Below, one piece after another: positions 35,373 to 44,406 of a stretch of 64,000 bases of DNA. The position numbers and the translations under genes are program-made. Within the stretch, counting starts at the first letter, position 1. Each line of letters begins with the position of its first letter. The stretch covers positions 135,155-199,154 of the forward strand of contig JAAUZU010000008.1 in the NCBI GenBank assembly GCA_014804445.1. Reading direction: 5' to 3'. The DNA is from Lachnospiraceae bacterium. Its GTDB lineage: Bacteria; Bacillota; Clostridia; Lachnospirales; Lachnospiraceae. The notes below the pieces were generated by a model, which was not told where the DNA came from, did no database searches, and was given only the letters and a program-made list of their open reading frames with translations.

Positions 35373-37376
35373 ATGGATTATAAAGAGGCATATGAAAAGG
35401 AACATATCAAAAATGCGGAGCTGGCGGGACAAATAGCTGATTTAGAGGCGAAAAATGAAGAACTGCAGTCTAAGCTGGACCGCCTTGCAAAAAATCCGCT
35501 TTGGAAAATCACGAAGCCGCTTCGGAGCATGCTGCGCTGGGGAACCCGGCAGGCAAAGAGGGTGGCAAACTGCGGCGGACCGAAGGGCATTGCCGCTAAG
35601 CTGGCATACAAAAAAAGGGAACATACCGCCATGAAACAGTTGGGAACGGCAAGCTTTCCCACACCGGAGCAGGCGGCTCTTGAGAGAGAAACAGTTTTTG
35701 ACAGACCTGTCAGAATTAGTATTCTGGTTCCGCTCTACAACACACCGGATGCTTTTTTGCGCGAGATGCTGGACTCTGTATTGGCGCAGACTTATGAAAA
35801 CTGGGAGTTGTGCCTTGCGGACGGTTCTGATGCAGAGCATGCGTATGTGGGGGATGTCTGTCGAAAGTATATAGAGAAGGACAGGGAATATCTTGCCGCG
35901 AAAGAACATATGACAAATATGTCAGAAATACCGGAAAGCCGGATTATATACCGAAAGCTTGCGAAAAACGGCGGGATTGCAGAAAACACAAATGCCTGTT
36001 ATGAAATGGCAGCAGGAGAATATGTGGGGCTGTTCGACCATGACGATATTTTGCATCCGAGCGCGCTCTTTGCCTATGCAAAGGCGATTAACGAGCAGGG
36101 GGCGGATTACCTTTACTGTGACGAGGCGACCTTTAAGAACGGCAATATTAACCGGATGCTGACCATACATTTTAAGCCGGATTATGCGCCGGACAATCTG
36201 CGTGCCAACAATTATATTTGTCATTTCAGCGTATTTGCAAAGAGGCTGATGGAGGGTACGGAGCTTTTCAGAACTAAATTTAACGGCAGTCAGGACCACG
36301 ACATGATACTGCGGCTGACGGACAGGGCGGAAAAAATCGTGCATATTCCGGGGCTGCTCTATTATTGGCGCTCTCATGAAGGGAGCGTGGCGTCCGGCAT
36401 CGATGCCAAGCCCTATGCGGTACAGGCGGCAAAGGGCGCGGTTTCAGAGCATTTGAAGGCGCACGGCTTTGAAAACTTTAAGATAGAGAGCACGCGTGCC
36501 TTTGAAACCATTTTCCGTATCCGTTATCAGATAATCGGGAATCCTAAGATATCCATCATTATTGCCAACAAAGACCACGGGGAGGATTTGCGCAGGTGCA
36601 TTTCTTCCATTTTGAAAAAGTCTACCTACGACAATTATGAAATAATTGTTGTGGAAAATAACAGTACGGAGCCGGAAATTTTTTCTTACTACAAGGAACT
36701 TGAAACGGAGGAGCGCATAAAGCTCGTTACCTACAAAGGCGGTTTTAATTATTCTGCCATCAACAATCTGGGGGTGAAGCATGCTTCCGGCGACTATGTA
36801 CTGCTTTTGAACAATGACACGGAGGTTATCAGCGTAAACTGGCTGGAGGAACTTCTGATGTATGCACAGCGCGAGGATGTGGGAGCCGTGGGCGCTAAGC
36901 TGTATTATGCGGACAAGACCATACAGCATGCGGGCGTCGTCATCGGACTGGGCGCTCACAGGACGGCGGGGCACACCCATTATAAAAAGCCGCGGCAGAA
37001 TCTGGGTTACATGGGGCGGCTCTGCTATGCCCAGAATGTATCTGCGGTCACAGGTGCGTGCCTTATGGTGAAAAAAGCGGATTATGAAGTGGCGGGCGGG
37101 CTTGACGAGAGTTTTGCGGTGTCCTTAAACGATGTTGATTTTTGCCTGAAACTTCGCGGGATGGGGCTTTTAAACGTGTTTACGCCTTTTGCGGAGCTCT
37201 ATCATTACGAGTCTGCGTCGAGGGGGCTTGACGACAAAGGAGAAAAGGCGGAACGGTACAATGCAGAGTCGGAGCGTTTCCGCAGTAAATGGCGGGAAGC
37301 GCTGGAGGCGGGCGACCCTTATTACAACCCCAATTTCTCTCTGGACAGAAGCGATTTTTCTTTAAAAGTGAAATAA
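35373..37376 (+). CDS. Tandem-domain glycosyltransferase family 2
   Basis: ATG 35373 (GGAGAGGCGAC before it) gives 667 residues. A coiled coil (residues 5-40) is followed by two GT2 domains. The first: RISILVPLYNTPDAFLREML near 110, then GLFDHDDILHPSALF. The second: KISIIIANKDHGEDLRRCIS near 390, then LLLNNDTEVISVNWLEEL and VTGACLMVKKADYEVAGGLD. Both have the D-D/D-x-D metal site (DHDD, NNDTE). Two-domain GT2 enzymes often make repeating disaccharides, so this could be a main chain-extending enzyme. Confidence 0.87.
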   Translation: MDYKEAYEKEHIKNAELAGQIADLEAKNEELQSKLDRLAKNPLWKITKPLRSMLRWGTRQAKRVANCGGPKGIAAKLAYKKREHTAMKQLGTASFPTPEQAALERETVFDRPVRISILVPLYNTPDAFLREMLDSVLAQTYENWELCLADGSDAEHAYVGDVCRKYIEKDREYLAAKEHMTNMSEIPESRIIYRKLAKNGGIAENTNACYEMAAGEYVGLFDHDDILHPSALFAYAKAINEQGADYLYCDEATFKNGNINRMLTIHFKPDYAPDNLRANNYICHFSVFAKRLMEGTELFRTKFNGSQDHDMILRLTDRAEKIVHIPGLLYYWRSHEGSVASGIDAKPYAVQAAKGAVSEHLKAHGFENFKIESTRAFETIFRIRYQIIGNPKISIIIANKDHGEDLRRCISSILKKSTYDNYEIIVVENNSTEPEIFSYYKELETEERIKLVTYKGGFNYSAINNLGVKHASGDYVLLLNNDTEVISVNWLEELLMYAQREDVGAVGAKLYYADKTIQHAGVVIGLGAHRTAGHTHYKKPRQNLGYMGRLCYAQNVSAVTGACLMVKKADYEVAGGLDESFAVSLNDVDFCLKLRGMGLLNVFTPFAELYHYESASRGLDDKGEKAERYNAESERFRSKWREALEAGDPYYNPNFSLDRSDFSLKVK

Positions 37377-37389
37377 AATCTGTTATACT
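37361..37389 (+). promoter_or_regulatory. Promoter for the phosphohexomutase gene
   Basis: TTTAAA, 17 bp, TATACT; the -35 box lies in the 3' end of the GT2 gene. Confidence 0.45.
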
Positions 37390-37402
37390 GTATAAAGAGT
37401 TA

Positions 37403-37429
37403 TGCTGCTGGGGACGAAGCCCGGCAGCA
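37403..37429 (+). terminator. GC-rich hairpin in the phosphohexomutase leader
   Basis: TGCTGCTGGG pairs with CCCGGCAGCA (one G-T). It lies between promoter and ribosome site; TTTTTT comes 12 bases after an A-rich stretch. It may be a terminator for the upstream operon or an mRNA-stabilising leader hairpin. Confidence 0.4.
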
Positions 37430-37461
37430 CACAAAAATAAAGTTTTTTAGGAGGATGTGTT

Positions 37462-39183
37462 ATGGACTATAAGAGCAAGTTCCAGTTCTGGCTGGAAAAC
37501 GACTATTTTGACGAGGAAACAAAGAAAGAGCTTTCTGCAATCCAGAACGATGAAAAAGAAATAGAAGACCGCTTTTATAAGGATTTGGAGTTTGGTACCG
37601 GCGGACTTCGCGGCGTTATCGGCGCGGGCACCAACCGTATGAACGTTTACACCGTGCGCAAAGCGACGCAGGGACTTGCCAACTATATTTTAAAGCAGGG
37701 CGGCGGCGAAAGAAGCGTTGCGATTGCTTATGATTCCCGCAGAATGTCTCCCGAATTTGCTGATACGGCAGCATGCTGTCTGGCAGCAAACGGCATCAAG
37801 GCTTATGTATTTGAATCTCTCCGTCCGACACCGGAGCTTTCCTTTGCGCTCCGCACCCTCGGCTGTATTTCCGGTATCGTCGTGACAGCCAGCCACAATC
37901 CGCCTGAATATAACGGTTACAAGGTTTACTGGGAGGACGGCGCCCAGATAACGGCTCCCAAGGATAAAGAAATCATTGCGGAAGTCAATGCCATCACGGA
38001 TTACAATACGGTAAAGACGATGGACAAGGAAGCTGCTTTGGCGGCAGGTCTCTATGAAGTGATTGGCGCAGAAATTGACGATGCCTACATGGCAGAGCTG
38101 AAAAAGCAGATTATTCACCCGGAGGTAATCGCCGAGGTGGCTGACGATATCAAGATTGTATACACGCCGCTCTGCGGAACCGGAAACAAGCCGGTGAGAA
38201 GAGTGCTTTCCGAGCTGGGCTTTAAGAATGTTTATGTGGTGCCGGAGCAGGAGAATCCCGACCCGAATTTTACCACGCTGGATTACCCCAATCCCGAAGA
38301 TCCGAAGGCATTTACCTACGCGCTTCGTCTGGCGAAGGAAAAGGATGCGGATATCGTGCTTGCAACAGACCCCGATGCAGACCGTCTGGGCGTGTACGCA
38401 AAGGATACCAAGACAGGGGAATATGTTCCTTTCACCGGCAATATGTCCGGTATGCTGATTGCGGAATATATTCTGCGTGAAAAGACAAAGACGAACACCA
38501 TGCCTGAAAATCCGGCGCTGGTTACTACCATCGTGACGACCAACATGGCGGATGTGATTACCAAGGCTTACGGCGTGAAGATGATAGAGGTGCTGACCGG
38601 TTTCAAGTTTATCGGCGAGCAGATCAAGCTTTTTGAGCAGACCGGCTCCAACAACTATGTATTCGGACTGGAAGAGAGTTACGGCTGTCTGGCAGGAACC
38701 CACGCAAGGGATAAAGATGCCTGCGTTGCGGTTATGTGCCTGTGCGAGGTTGCGGCATACTGCAAGAAGGAAGGCAAGACCCTCTGGGATATGATGCTCG
38801 AGATGTACGAGAAGTACGGATATTTTAAAGAGACACAGTACACCATTACCTTAAAGGGCGTGGACGGCGCAAAGCAGATTGCAGAAATCATGGATAAGCT
38901 CCGCAAGAATCCTCCCAAGGCATTTGGTGATTTAAAGGTGCTTCGTTTCCGCGATTACGAAGAGGATAAGATTATCGATATGGAAACGGGCAGCGTGACG
39001 CCGACCGGACTGCCGAAGTCCAACGTACTGTACTTTGAACTGCCGGATAACTTCTGGTGCTGTGCGCGTCCTTCCGGTACAGAGCCTAAGATTAAGTTCT
39101 ACATGGGCGTGAAAGGAACCAGCCTTGCGGATGCAGCAGACAAGGTAACGAAACTGACAGAGGATTTAAAGGCGGTTCTGTAA
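37462..39183 (+). CDS. pgcA: Phosphoglucomutase/phosphomannomutase
   Basis: 573 residues, alpha-D-phosphohexomutase family. FGTGGLRGVIGAGTNRMNVYTV at the start, GIVVTASHNPPEYNGYKVYW with the phosphoserine near residue 142, DPDADRLGVYA as the metal-binding loop near 308, and CCARPSGTEPKIKFY as the phosphate-binding loop. It interconverts glucose-6-P and glucose-1-P (or the mannose forms) and so feeds RfbA. It has its own promoter and an AGGAGGATGTGTT site, and sits among glycosyltransferase genes as a precursor enzyme of the locus. Closest named type is B. subtilis PgcA; sugar preference is not determined by sequence. Confidence 0.92.
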   Translation: MDYKSKFQFWLENDYFDEETKKELSAIQNDEKEIEDRFYKDLEFGTGGLRGVIGAGTNRMNVYTVRKATQGLANYILKQGGGERSVAIAYDSRRMSPEFADTAACCLAANGIKAYVFESLRPTPELSFALRTLGCISGIVVTASHNPPEYNGYKVYWEDGAQITAPKDKEIIAEVNAITDYNTVKTMDKEAALAAGLYEVIGAEIDDAYMAELKKQIIHPEVIAEVADDIKIVYTPLCGTGNKPVRRVLSELGFKNVYVVPEQENPDPNFTTLDYPNPEDPKAFTYALRLAKEKDADIVLATDPDADRLGVYAKDTKTGEYVPFTGNMSGMLIAEYILREKTKTNTMPENPALVTTIVTTNMADVITKAYGVKMIEVLTGFKFIGEQIKLFEQTGSNNYVFGLEESYGCLAGTHARDKDACVAVMCLCEVAAYCKKEGKTLWDMMLEMYEKYGYFKETQYTITLKGVDGAKQIAEIMDKLRKNPPKAFGDLKVLRFRDYEEDKIIDMETGSVTPTGLPKSNVLYFELPDNFWCCARPSGTEPKIKFYMGVKGTSLADAADKVTKLTEDLKAVL

Positions 39184-39192
39184 AGGAGCAGC

Positions 39193-40683
39193 ATGTCTAA
39201 GCTTACGATTGCCAATTTAAAGAAAACTACAAATTATTTGAAAAAAAACGGGCTGTGGGATACTTTTCTCACAGCCTTGGAACGTTTACTGACAAAAGAG
39301 GCACCATACAGCTATCAGGCGCCGTCTGCGGCAATGCTGGATGAGCAGCACGAGAGGACAAAGGACTGCAATCTGCTTTTCAGCATACTGGTGCCTGCGT
39401 ACCGCACGGACAAGCGGTATCTGCGCGCTATGCTTGACTCGGTGCTTGCGCAGAGTTATCCGCATTTTGAACTGATTCTGGCGGATGCGACGGAGGATGA
39501 CAGTGTGAGCAGCGTTGTCAGGGAATATCAGGACGACAGGATAAAATATCTGCATCTTTCGGAAAACAAGGGTATTTCAGAGAACACAAATGAGGCGTTA
39601 AAGGCGGCGTCGGGCAGTTATATCGGTCTTTTGGATCATGATGATGTGCTGACGCCGGACGCGCTGTTTGAGACGGCGGCGGCGATAGCACGCGCCGGAG
39701 AAAAGGATGTTCCCTTGCGGCTTATCTATTCGGACGAAGATAAATGCGATGAAAGCGGGACATACTATTCTGAACACCATAAAAAAACAGATTTTAACAT
39801 GGAACTTTTCCTGACAAACAACTATATTTGTCATTTTATGGTGATGGAGGCGGGGCTGATGAAGCGCCTTGCCTTCCGCAGAGAGTTTGAGGGTTCGCAG
39901 GACTATGACATTGCACTTCGTGCAGTCGGAACCATATTTGCAGAGTATGCCGGAAAAGAGGGAGAGCCGGACAAAAAAAGCGATGCGCTGCTGCCGGTGG
40001 CGGCAGAAGCGCAGATCTGCCATATTCCCAAGGTGCTCTACCATTGGCGCTGCCATGAGAACTCTACTGCGGCAAATCCGGAAAGCAAGGACTATGCGTA
40101 TGATGCTTCCCGAAGGGCGGCGGCGGATTTCCTTAAGAGCAGAGGAATCAAAGGACAAGCTCTGCCGCAGGGTCATATGGGTTACAGTAAAATCCGGTAT
40201 GAAGGCAGTATCTTAAAACAGAGAAGCGGCGTAGGACTCAGGGGCGGCAGGCTCATGGGAAAACGCTGGCAGACAGTGGGCGGCATCTATACGGAGAAAG
40301 GGAAATGTCCTTACAAGGGCATGTTTTACAAATTCGGCGGGTATATGAACCGGGCGCTTCTGGCGCAGGATGCATATGCCGTGGATATCCGCTGTATGGA
40401 GGTACAGCCGTATCTGCTTCCTTTTGTAAAGGAATGCATCGGAAAAAGTGTGCGTATTTTGCCTTTGCGGGAGAGCGGCGAAAGCGCGGGCGAGAAAGTG
40501 CCGGCAGGAGTGGGCGGGCTCACGCTTGATACAGATGGCTTTTTATGCGGCTGGAAGCAGTTAGGGCTTACCGATGCGCAATACCGCCGTGTCAGCATAG
40601 AGTTGTGCCGTGCGTTGAGAAAAGCGGGTTACCGCGTTGTGTGGGACCCGGCGTTTCAGAAGAAAATAACGGGCAGGAGGTAG
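39193..40683 (+). CDS. Glycosyltransferase family 2 with extra C-terminal domain
   Basis: 496 residues. GT2 domain: FSILVPAYRTDKRYLRAMLD near residue 62, then GLLDHDDVLTPDALFETA near 145 with the metal-binding DHDD, and FEGSQDYDIALR near 240. The last 150 residues (RWQTVGGIYTEKGKCPYKG..., RKAGYRVVWDPAF) look like a shortened partner half in which the catalytic motifs are gone. It closely resembles the first domain of the 35373 protein and probably arose by duplication. Start ATG 39193 with AAAGGAGCAGC. Confidence 0.85.
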   Translation: MSKLTIANLKKTTNYLKKNGLWDTFLTALERLLTKEAPYSYQAPSAAMLDEQHERTKDCNLLFSILVPAYRTDKRYLRAMLDSVLAQSYPHFELILADATEDDSVSSVVREYQDDRIKYLHLSENKGISENTNEALKAASGSYIGLLDHDDVLTPDALFETAAAIARAGEKDVPLRLIYSDEDKCDESGTYYSEHHKKTDFNMELFLTNNYICHFMVMEAGLMKRLAFRREFEGSQDYDIALRAVGTIFAEYAGKEGEPDKKSDALLPVAAEAQICHIPKVLYHWRCHENSTAANPESKDYAYDASRRAAADFLKSRGIKGQALPQGHMGYSKIRYEGSILKQRSGVGLRGGRLMGKRWQTVGGIYTEKGKCPYKGMFYKFGGYMNRALLAQDAYAVDIRCMEVQPYLLPFVKECIGKSVRILPLRESGESAGEKVPAGVGGLTLDTDGFLCGWKQLGLTDAQYRRVSIELCRALRKAGYRVVWDPAFQKKITGRR

Positions 40684-40687
40684 AGTT

Positions 40688-41644
40688 GTGGAAGTAACCA
40701 TAGTGATTCCGAATTATAATGGACTGCGCTTTTTAGAGGACTGTCTTACGTCTCTTGAGGCGCAGTCTTATCCTGCCCATATTTTAGTGGTGGACAATGG
40801 ATCCACGGACGGCAGTGTGGAGTGGATCAGAGAAAACCACAAGGCTGTCAGGGTAATTGGTCTGAAGGAAAATACGGGCTTCAGCAAGGCCGTCAATATC
40901 GGTATCCGAAAATCCGAGACGCCATATGTCATTCTGTTGAATAATGACACAAAGGTGAAGGAAGGCTTTACGGAGGCATTGTTGTGCGCCATCAAAAAAT
41001 CGGAACGTATTTTTTCCGTCAGCGCCAAAATGCTGGATATGAAAAACGAGGAAATGATCGACAGTGCCGGTGATTTGTACTGCGCACTCGGGTGGGCGTA
41101 TGCGCGCGGTAAGGGAAAGCCGCAGGATAAATACAATGTGCCGGCAAAGATTTTTTCAGCCTGTGCAGGCGCAGCCATCTACAGAAAATCGGTGTTTGCA
41201 GAAATCGGCTATTTTGACGAACTGCATTTTGCCTATCTGGAGGATTTGGATATCGGCTGGCGTGCCCGGATTTACGGCTATGAAAACAGGTACGAGCCTT
41301 CTGCTGCTGTTCTGCATATGGGAAGCGCCTCCAGCGGCTCCCGCTACAACCTGTTTAAAACAGGGCTTTCTTCGGCGAACAGCGTCTATGTAATCGGAAA
41401 AAACATGCCGTTTTTGCAATGGGTGTTAAACTTACCCTTTCTTGTAATGGGATATTCTGTGAAAACTCTGTTTTTTATCAAAAAGGGAATGGGAGCAGCA
41501 TATGTGAAAGGCTGTATGCGGGGACTGCGCCGCTGCTTTTCAGAAGAAGGAAGAAAGCGGAAAGTACGCTTTCGTTTGAAGCACCTTGGCAGCTATTGCC
41601 GGATACAGGGGGAATTATGGTGCAATATCCTGCGCCGTTTGTAA
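40688..41644 (+). CDS. Glycosyltransferase family 2 (WcaE/RfbN-like rhamnosyltransferase type)
   Basis: 318 residues, GTG start eight bases after AGGAGG. VTIVIPNYNGLRFLEDCLTS opens the GT-A fold; VDNGSTDGSVEW is the nucleotide-binding Asp, VILLNNDTKVKEGF the D-x-D equivalent, and AYLEDLDIGWRARIYGY the acceptor-site acid region. One weak C-terminal amphipathic or membrane helix (FLQWVLNLPFLVMGYSVKTL) suggests membrane association. It ends the GT-rich operon; no terminator is evident. Confidence 0.87.
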   Translation: MEVTIVIPNYNGLRFLEDCLTSLEAQSYPAHILVVDNGSTDGSVEWIRENHKAVRVIGLKENTGFSKAVNIGIRKSETPYVILLNNDTKVKEGFTEALLCAIKKSERIFSVSAKMLDMKNEEMIDSAGDLYCALGWAYARGKGKPQDKYNVPAKIFSACAGAAIYRKSVFAEIGYFDELHFAYLEDLDIGWRARIYGYENRYEPSAAVLHMGSASSGSRYNLFKTGLSSANSVYVIGKNMPFLQWVLNLPFLVMGYSVKTLFFIKKGMGAAYVKGCMRGLRRCFSEEGRKRKVRFRLKHLGSYCRIQGELWCNILRRL

Positions 41645-41664
41645 AATTAACAAGATAGATGTCT

Positions 41665-41686
41665 AAATGATACAAATATGATACAT
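41665..41686 (+). promoter_or_regulatory. AAATGATACAAA repeat motif upstream of the initiating transferase
   Basis: AAATGATACAAATATGATACAT, near-copy of the motif at 20606. The second unit could double as a -10 box (GATACAT). Confidence 0.35.
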
Positions 41687-41735
41687 TTTTTTCTTAATCT
41701 GAACACGGAAAGTGAGTTAAGCAGGTGATGCAGGT

Positions 41736-43142
41736 ATGATTAAAGATAACCAAAAAGTCTTTAACAGGCTGCACCTGATTATGGACATACTGATAGTCAT
41801 AATTTCATACGCGATGGCGTGGTTCCTGCATTTTCAGGTATTTAATGATTTCGGACCGGATATGGGTATTCTTCCGGCGGAGTACTACATGCGGGCGCTG
41901 ATTGTCATTGTGCCGGCTTATATCCTGCTATACTATTACTGTAATGTATATAAACCGCAGAGGACTTCCGGATATGGCCGGGAAATTTACAGTATTTTTT
42001 GTGCCAATACAATCGGGCTGGTAGCTTTTGTAGCGTTGCTCTACATTATAAAACTGAATGACTATTCCCGAAAGATGTTTTTTATCTTTTATGTGCTGAA
42101 TATCGGGCTGACTTCCCTGTCCCGCCTGATTGTCAGAAAAACGCTCCGCACGCTGCGTGCAAAAGGGCGGAATCTCAAGCACATTCTGCTGGCAGGTTAT
42201 TCCAGGGCCGGAGAGGAATATATTAACCGTATTTTGGGCAATCCCGAGTGGGGCTATGTGGTCTGCGGTATTCTGGATGATTTTGTGCCGGCGGGAACGC
42301 TCTACCGCGGCGTCAAGGTTTTGGGAAGAATTGACAATCTGCATGAGATATTGCCGGAAAATGAATTGGATGAAATTGCCATTACACTTTCGCTTAAAGA
42401 TTATGACAGATTGGAAGAGATTGTAAGCATTTGTGAGAAGTTTGGTGTGCATACTAAATTCATACCGGACTACAACAGCATGATACCGAGCAAGCCTTAC
42501 ACCGAGGATTTGATGGGACTTCCCGTTATCAACATCCGTTATGTGCCGCTGAGCAATACCTTAAACAGCATGGCAAAGCGGCTGGTGGACATTGCAGGCT
42601 CTTTGGTGGGCATTGTAATCACATCGCCGATTATGCTGATAGCTGCAATCGCAATTAAAATAAGCAGTCCGGGACCTGTCATTTTTAAGCAGGAGCGCGT
42701 CGGGCTGCACAGCAAGTCCTTTTATATGTATAAATTCAGAAGTATGGAGCAGCAGAAGCCTTCCGAGGAGCAGAAGGCGTGGACGGTCAAGAACGACCCG
42801 AGAGTAACGGGAATTGGGCGGATTCTCAGAAAGACCAGTATAGACGAGCTGCCGCAGCTTTTCAATATTCTGCGGGGCGATATGAGTCTGGTCGGACCGA
42901 GACCGGAGCGGCCGCATTTTGTGGAAAAATTCAAAGAAGAAATTCCGCGTTATATGGTAAAACATCAGGTAAGACCCGGATTGACCGGCTGGGCGCAGGT
43001 GAATGGTTACAGGGGAGATACTTCCATACGCAGAAGAATCGAATATGATTTGTATTATATTGAAAACTGGTCTATGCTTTTTGACATTAAGATAATATTC
43101 TTAACCTTTTTTACAGGTTTTATAAATAAAAATGCTTATTAA
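41736..43142 (+). CDS. Undecaprenyl-phosphate glycosyl-1-phosphate transferase
   Basis: 468 residues, WcaJ/CpsE type. Four to five membrane segments in the first 130 residues; a Rossmann-like CoA-binding-type domain (HILLAGYSRAGEEYINRIL); another membrane helix near 290; then the catalytic domain with KRLVDIAGSLVGIVITSPIM, GPVIFKQERVG, YKFRSM, DELPQLFNILRGDMSLVGPR and GLTGWAQVNGYRGDT. It loads the first sugar-1-phosphate onto undecaprenyl phosphate, starting each repeat or chain. Combined with the ABC exporter rather than Wzx/Wzy, it makes this an ABC-dependent pathway. Confidence 0.94.
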   Translation: MIKDNQKVFNRLHLIMDILIVIISYAMAWFLHFQVFNDFGPDMGILPAEYYMRALIVIVPAYILLYYYCNVYKPQRTSGYGREIYSIFCANTIGLVAFVALLYIIKLNDYSRKMFFIFYVLNIGLTSLSRLIVRKTLRTLRAKGRNLKHILLAGYSRAGEEYINRILGNPEWGYVVCGILDDFVPAGTLYRGVKVLGRIDNLHEILPENELDEIAITLSLKDYDRLEEIVSICEKFGVHTKFIPDYNSMIPSKPYTEDLMGLPVINIRYVPLSNTLNSMAKRLVDIAGSLVGIVITSPIMLIAAIAIKISSPGPVIFKQERVGLHSKSFYMYKFRSMEQQKPSEEQKAWTVKNDPRVTGIGRILRKTSIDELPQLFNILRGDMSLVGPRPERPHFVEKFKEEIPRYMVKHQVRPGLTGWAQVNGYRGDTSIRRRIEYDLYYIENWSMLFDIKIIFLTFFTGFINKNAY

Positions 43143-43180
43143 TCTTTCAGATAAAGCAGAGGATAAGGAGATAAGAAAAA

Positions 43181-44311
43181 ATGGCAACAAAAGGTAAAAA
43201 CGAAAAACAGCCTGCAGCAAAGCAGACGCAGAAAGCAAAAGGAAAGAAAAAAAGCAAATTTATTATTTTTGCGGTAGAAATTTTAGTGCTGGCAGTGCTG
43301 CTGGGTGCATTATGGCTGTTCAAGGATTTCGGAACGCAGGCAGACAATAATACGACGGGAAATAAGGGACCGTTGTTTGCAGTTGACTTTAATGAGCAGG
43401 ATATTGTGATAAATCCGCAGGTGGCTGAAAATGAAACCATGGAACTTTACAGAAACATCGTACTTTTCGGCGTGGATTCCAGAACAGGACAGCTTGCCAA
43501 AGGAACTCTGAGCGACTGTATCATTATTGCTTCCATCAATGAAGAGACAGGCGATATTAAGCTTGTGAGCGTTTATCGGGATACATATTTAAATCTCGGC
43601 AACGATAAGTATGGAAAGTGTAATTCAGCATACAGCTACGGTGGAGCAGAGCAGGCAATCAAAATGCTGAATACCAATTTGGATTTGGATATCAAGGAAT
43701 TTGTCACGGTAGGATTTGACGGTCTGGCAGCTACCATCGATGCGTTGGGCGGTGTATGGCTCGATGTGGATGAAGAAGAGTTGCTTCATATCAACAACTA
43801 TCAGAAGACCATGGCAGAGGATATGAAGGTGGCGTGGACGCCCGTGGAAAATACCGGTTATCAGCTTTTGAACGGTCTGCAGGCTACTGCATACTGCCGT
43901 ATCCGTTATAGGTCTGGCAACGATTTTGCAAGAGCCGCATCGCAGCGTGAAGTGATTCTGGCTATCGCAGAACAGGCAAGAAAAGCGGATTTACAGACGT
44001 TGGTAAAGATTGCAAATGATGTATCGCCCTATGTATATACCTCCTTTAGCTTAGATGAGATTATTGCATTGCTCGGAGATATTTCAAAATACCAGATTGT
44101 AGATCAGGCAGGTTTCCCGAAAGCGGATATGAGAGGCTCTGATATTCTTGGAGCAAAGGGAAGCTGCGTATTCGGAATTGATTTGGTGGACAATGTAAAG
44201 TGGCTGCATGAGTATCTGTTTGAGGATACGGATTACCAGCCGTCTCCCGAGGTGGTGGACTACTCCAATGTCATTCACGATTTTGTATCACAGTATGTAG
44301 ATTTAAAATAA
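43181..44311 (+). CDS. LytR-CpsA-Psr family wall-polymer ligase
   Basis: 376 residues: Lys-rich start, membrane anchor (FIIFAVEILVLAVLLGALWLF), then the LCP domain from about residue 85. FGVDSRTGQLAKGTLSDCI and VSVYRDTYLNL hold the Asp and Arg residues that bind pyrophosphate lipids; YGGAEQAIKMLN and CRIRYRSGNDFARAASQREV are the other family blocks. LCP proteins move a glycopolymer from undecaprenyl pyrophosphate to the MurNAc of peptidoglycan. It follows the initiating transferase by 38 bp, and a terminator-like hairpin comes after it. Confidence 0.93.
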   Translation: MATKGKNEKQPAAKQTQKAKGKKKSKFIIFAVEILVLAVLLGALWLFKDFGTQADNNTTGNKGPLFAVDFNEQDIVINPQVAENETMELYRNIVLFGVDSRTGQLAKGTLSDCIIIASINEETGDIKLVSVYRDTYLNLGNDKYGKCNSAYSYGGAEQAIKMLNTNLDLDIKEFVTVGFDGLAATIDALGGVWLDVDEEELLHINNYQKTMAEDMKVAWTPVENTGYQLLNGLQATAYCRIRYRSGNDFARAASQREVILAIAEQARKADLQTLVKIANDVSPYVYTSFSLDEIIALLGDISKYQIVDQAGFPKADMRGSDILGAKGSCVFGIDLVDNVKWLHEYLFEDTDYQPSPEVVDYSNVIHDFVSQYVDLK

Positions 44312-44330
44312 GCATATAAGCGCTGAAGCA

Positions 44331-44357
44331 AGGGAGCCGCGAGGGTGGCTCCCTTTC
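44331..44357 (+). terminator. Terminator after the LCP gene
   Basis: AGGGAGCC pairs with GGCTCCCT; only three T follow, so read-through into the next glycosyltransferase is likely. Confidence 0.6.
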
Positions 44358-44406
44358 ATTCATGATAATAGAAAATACAGATTTGTATCAGGATATGGAG
44401 GAGAGA

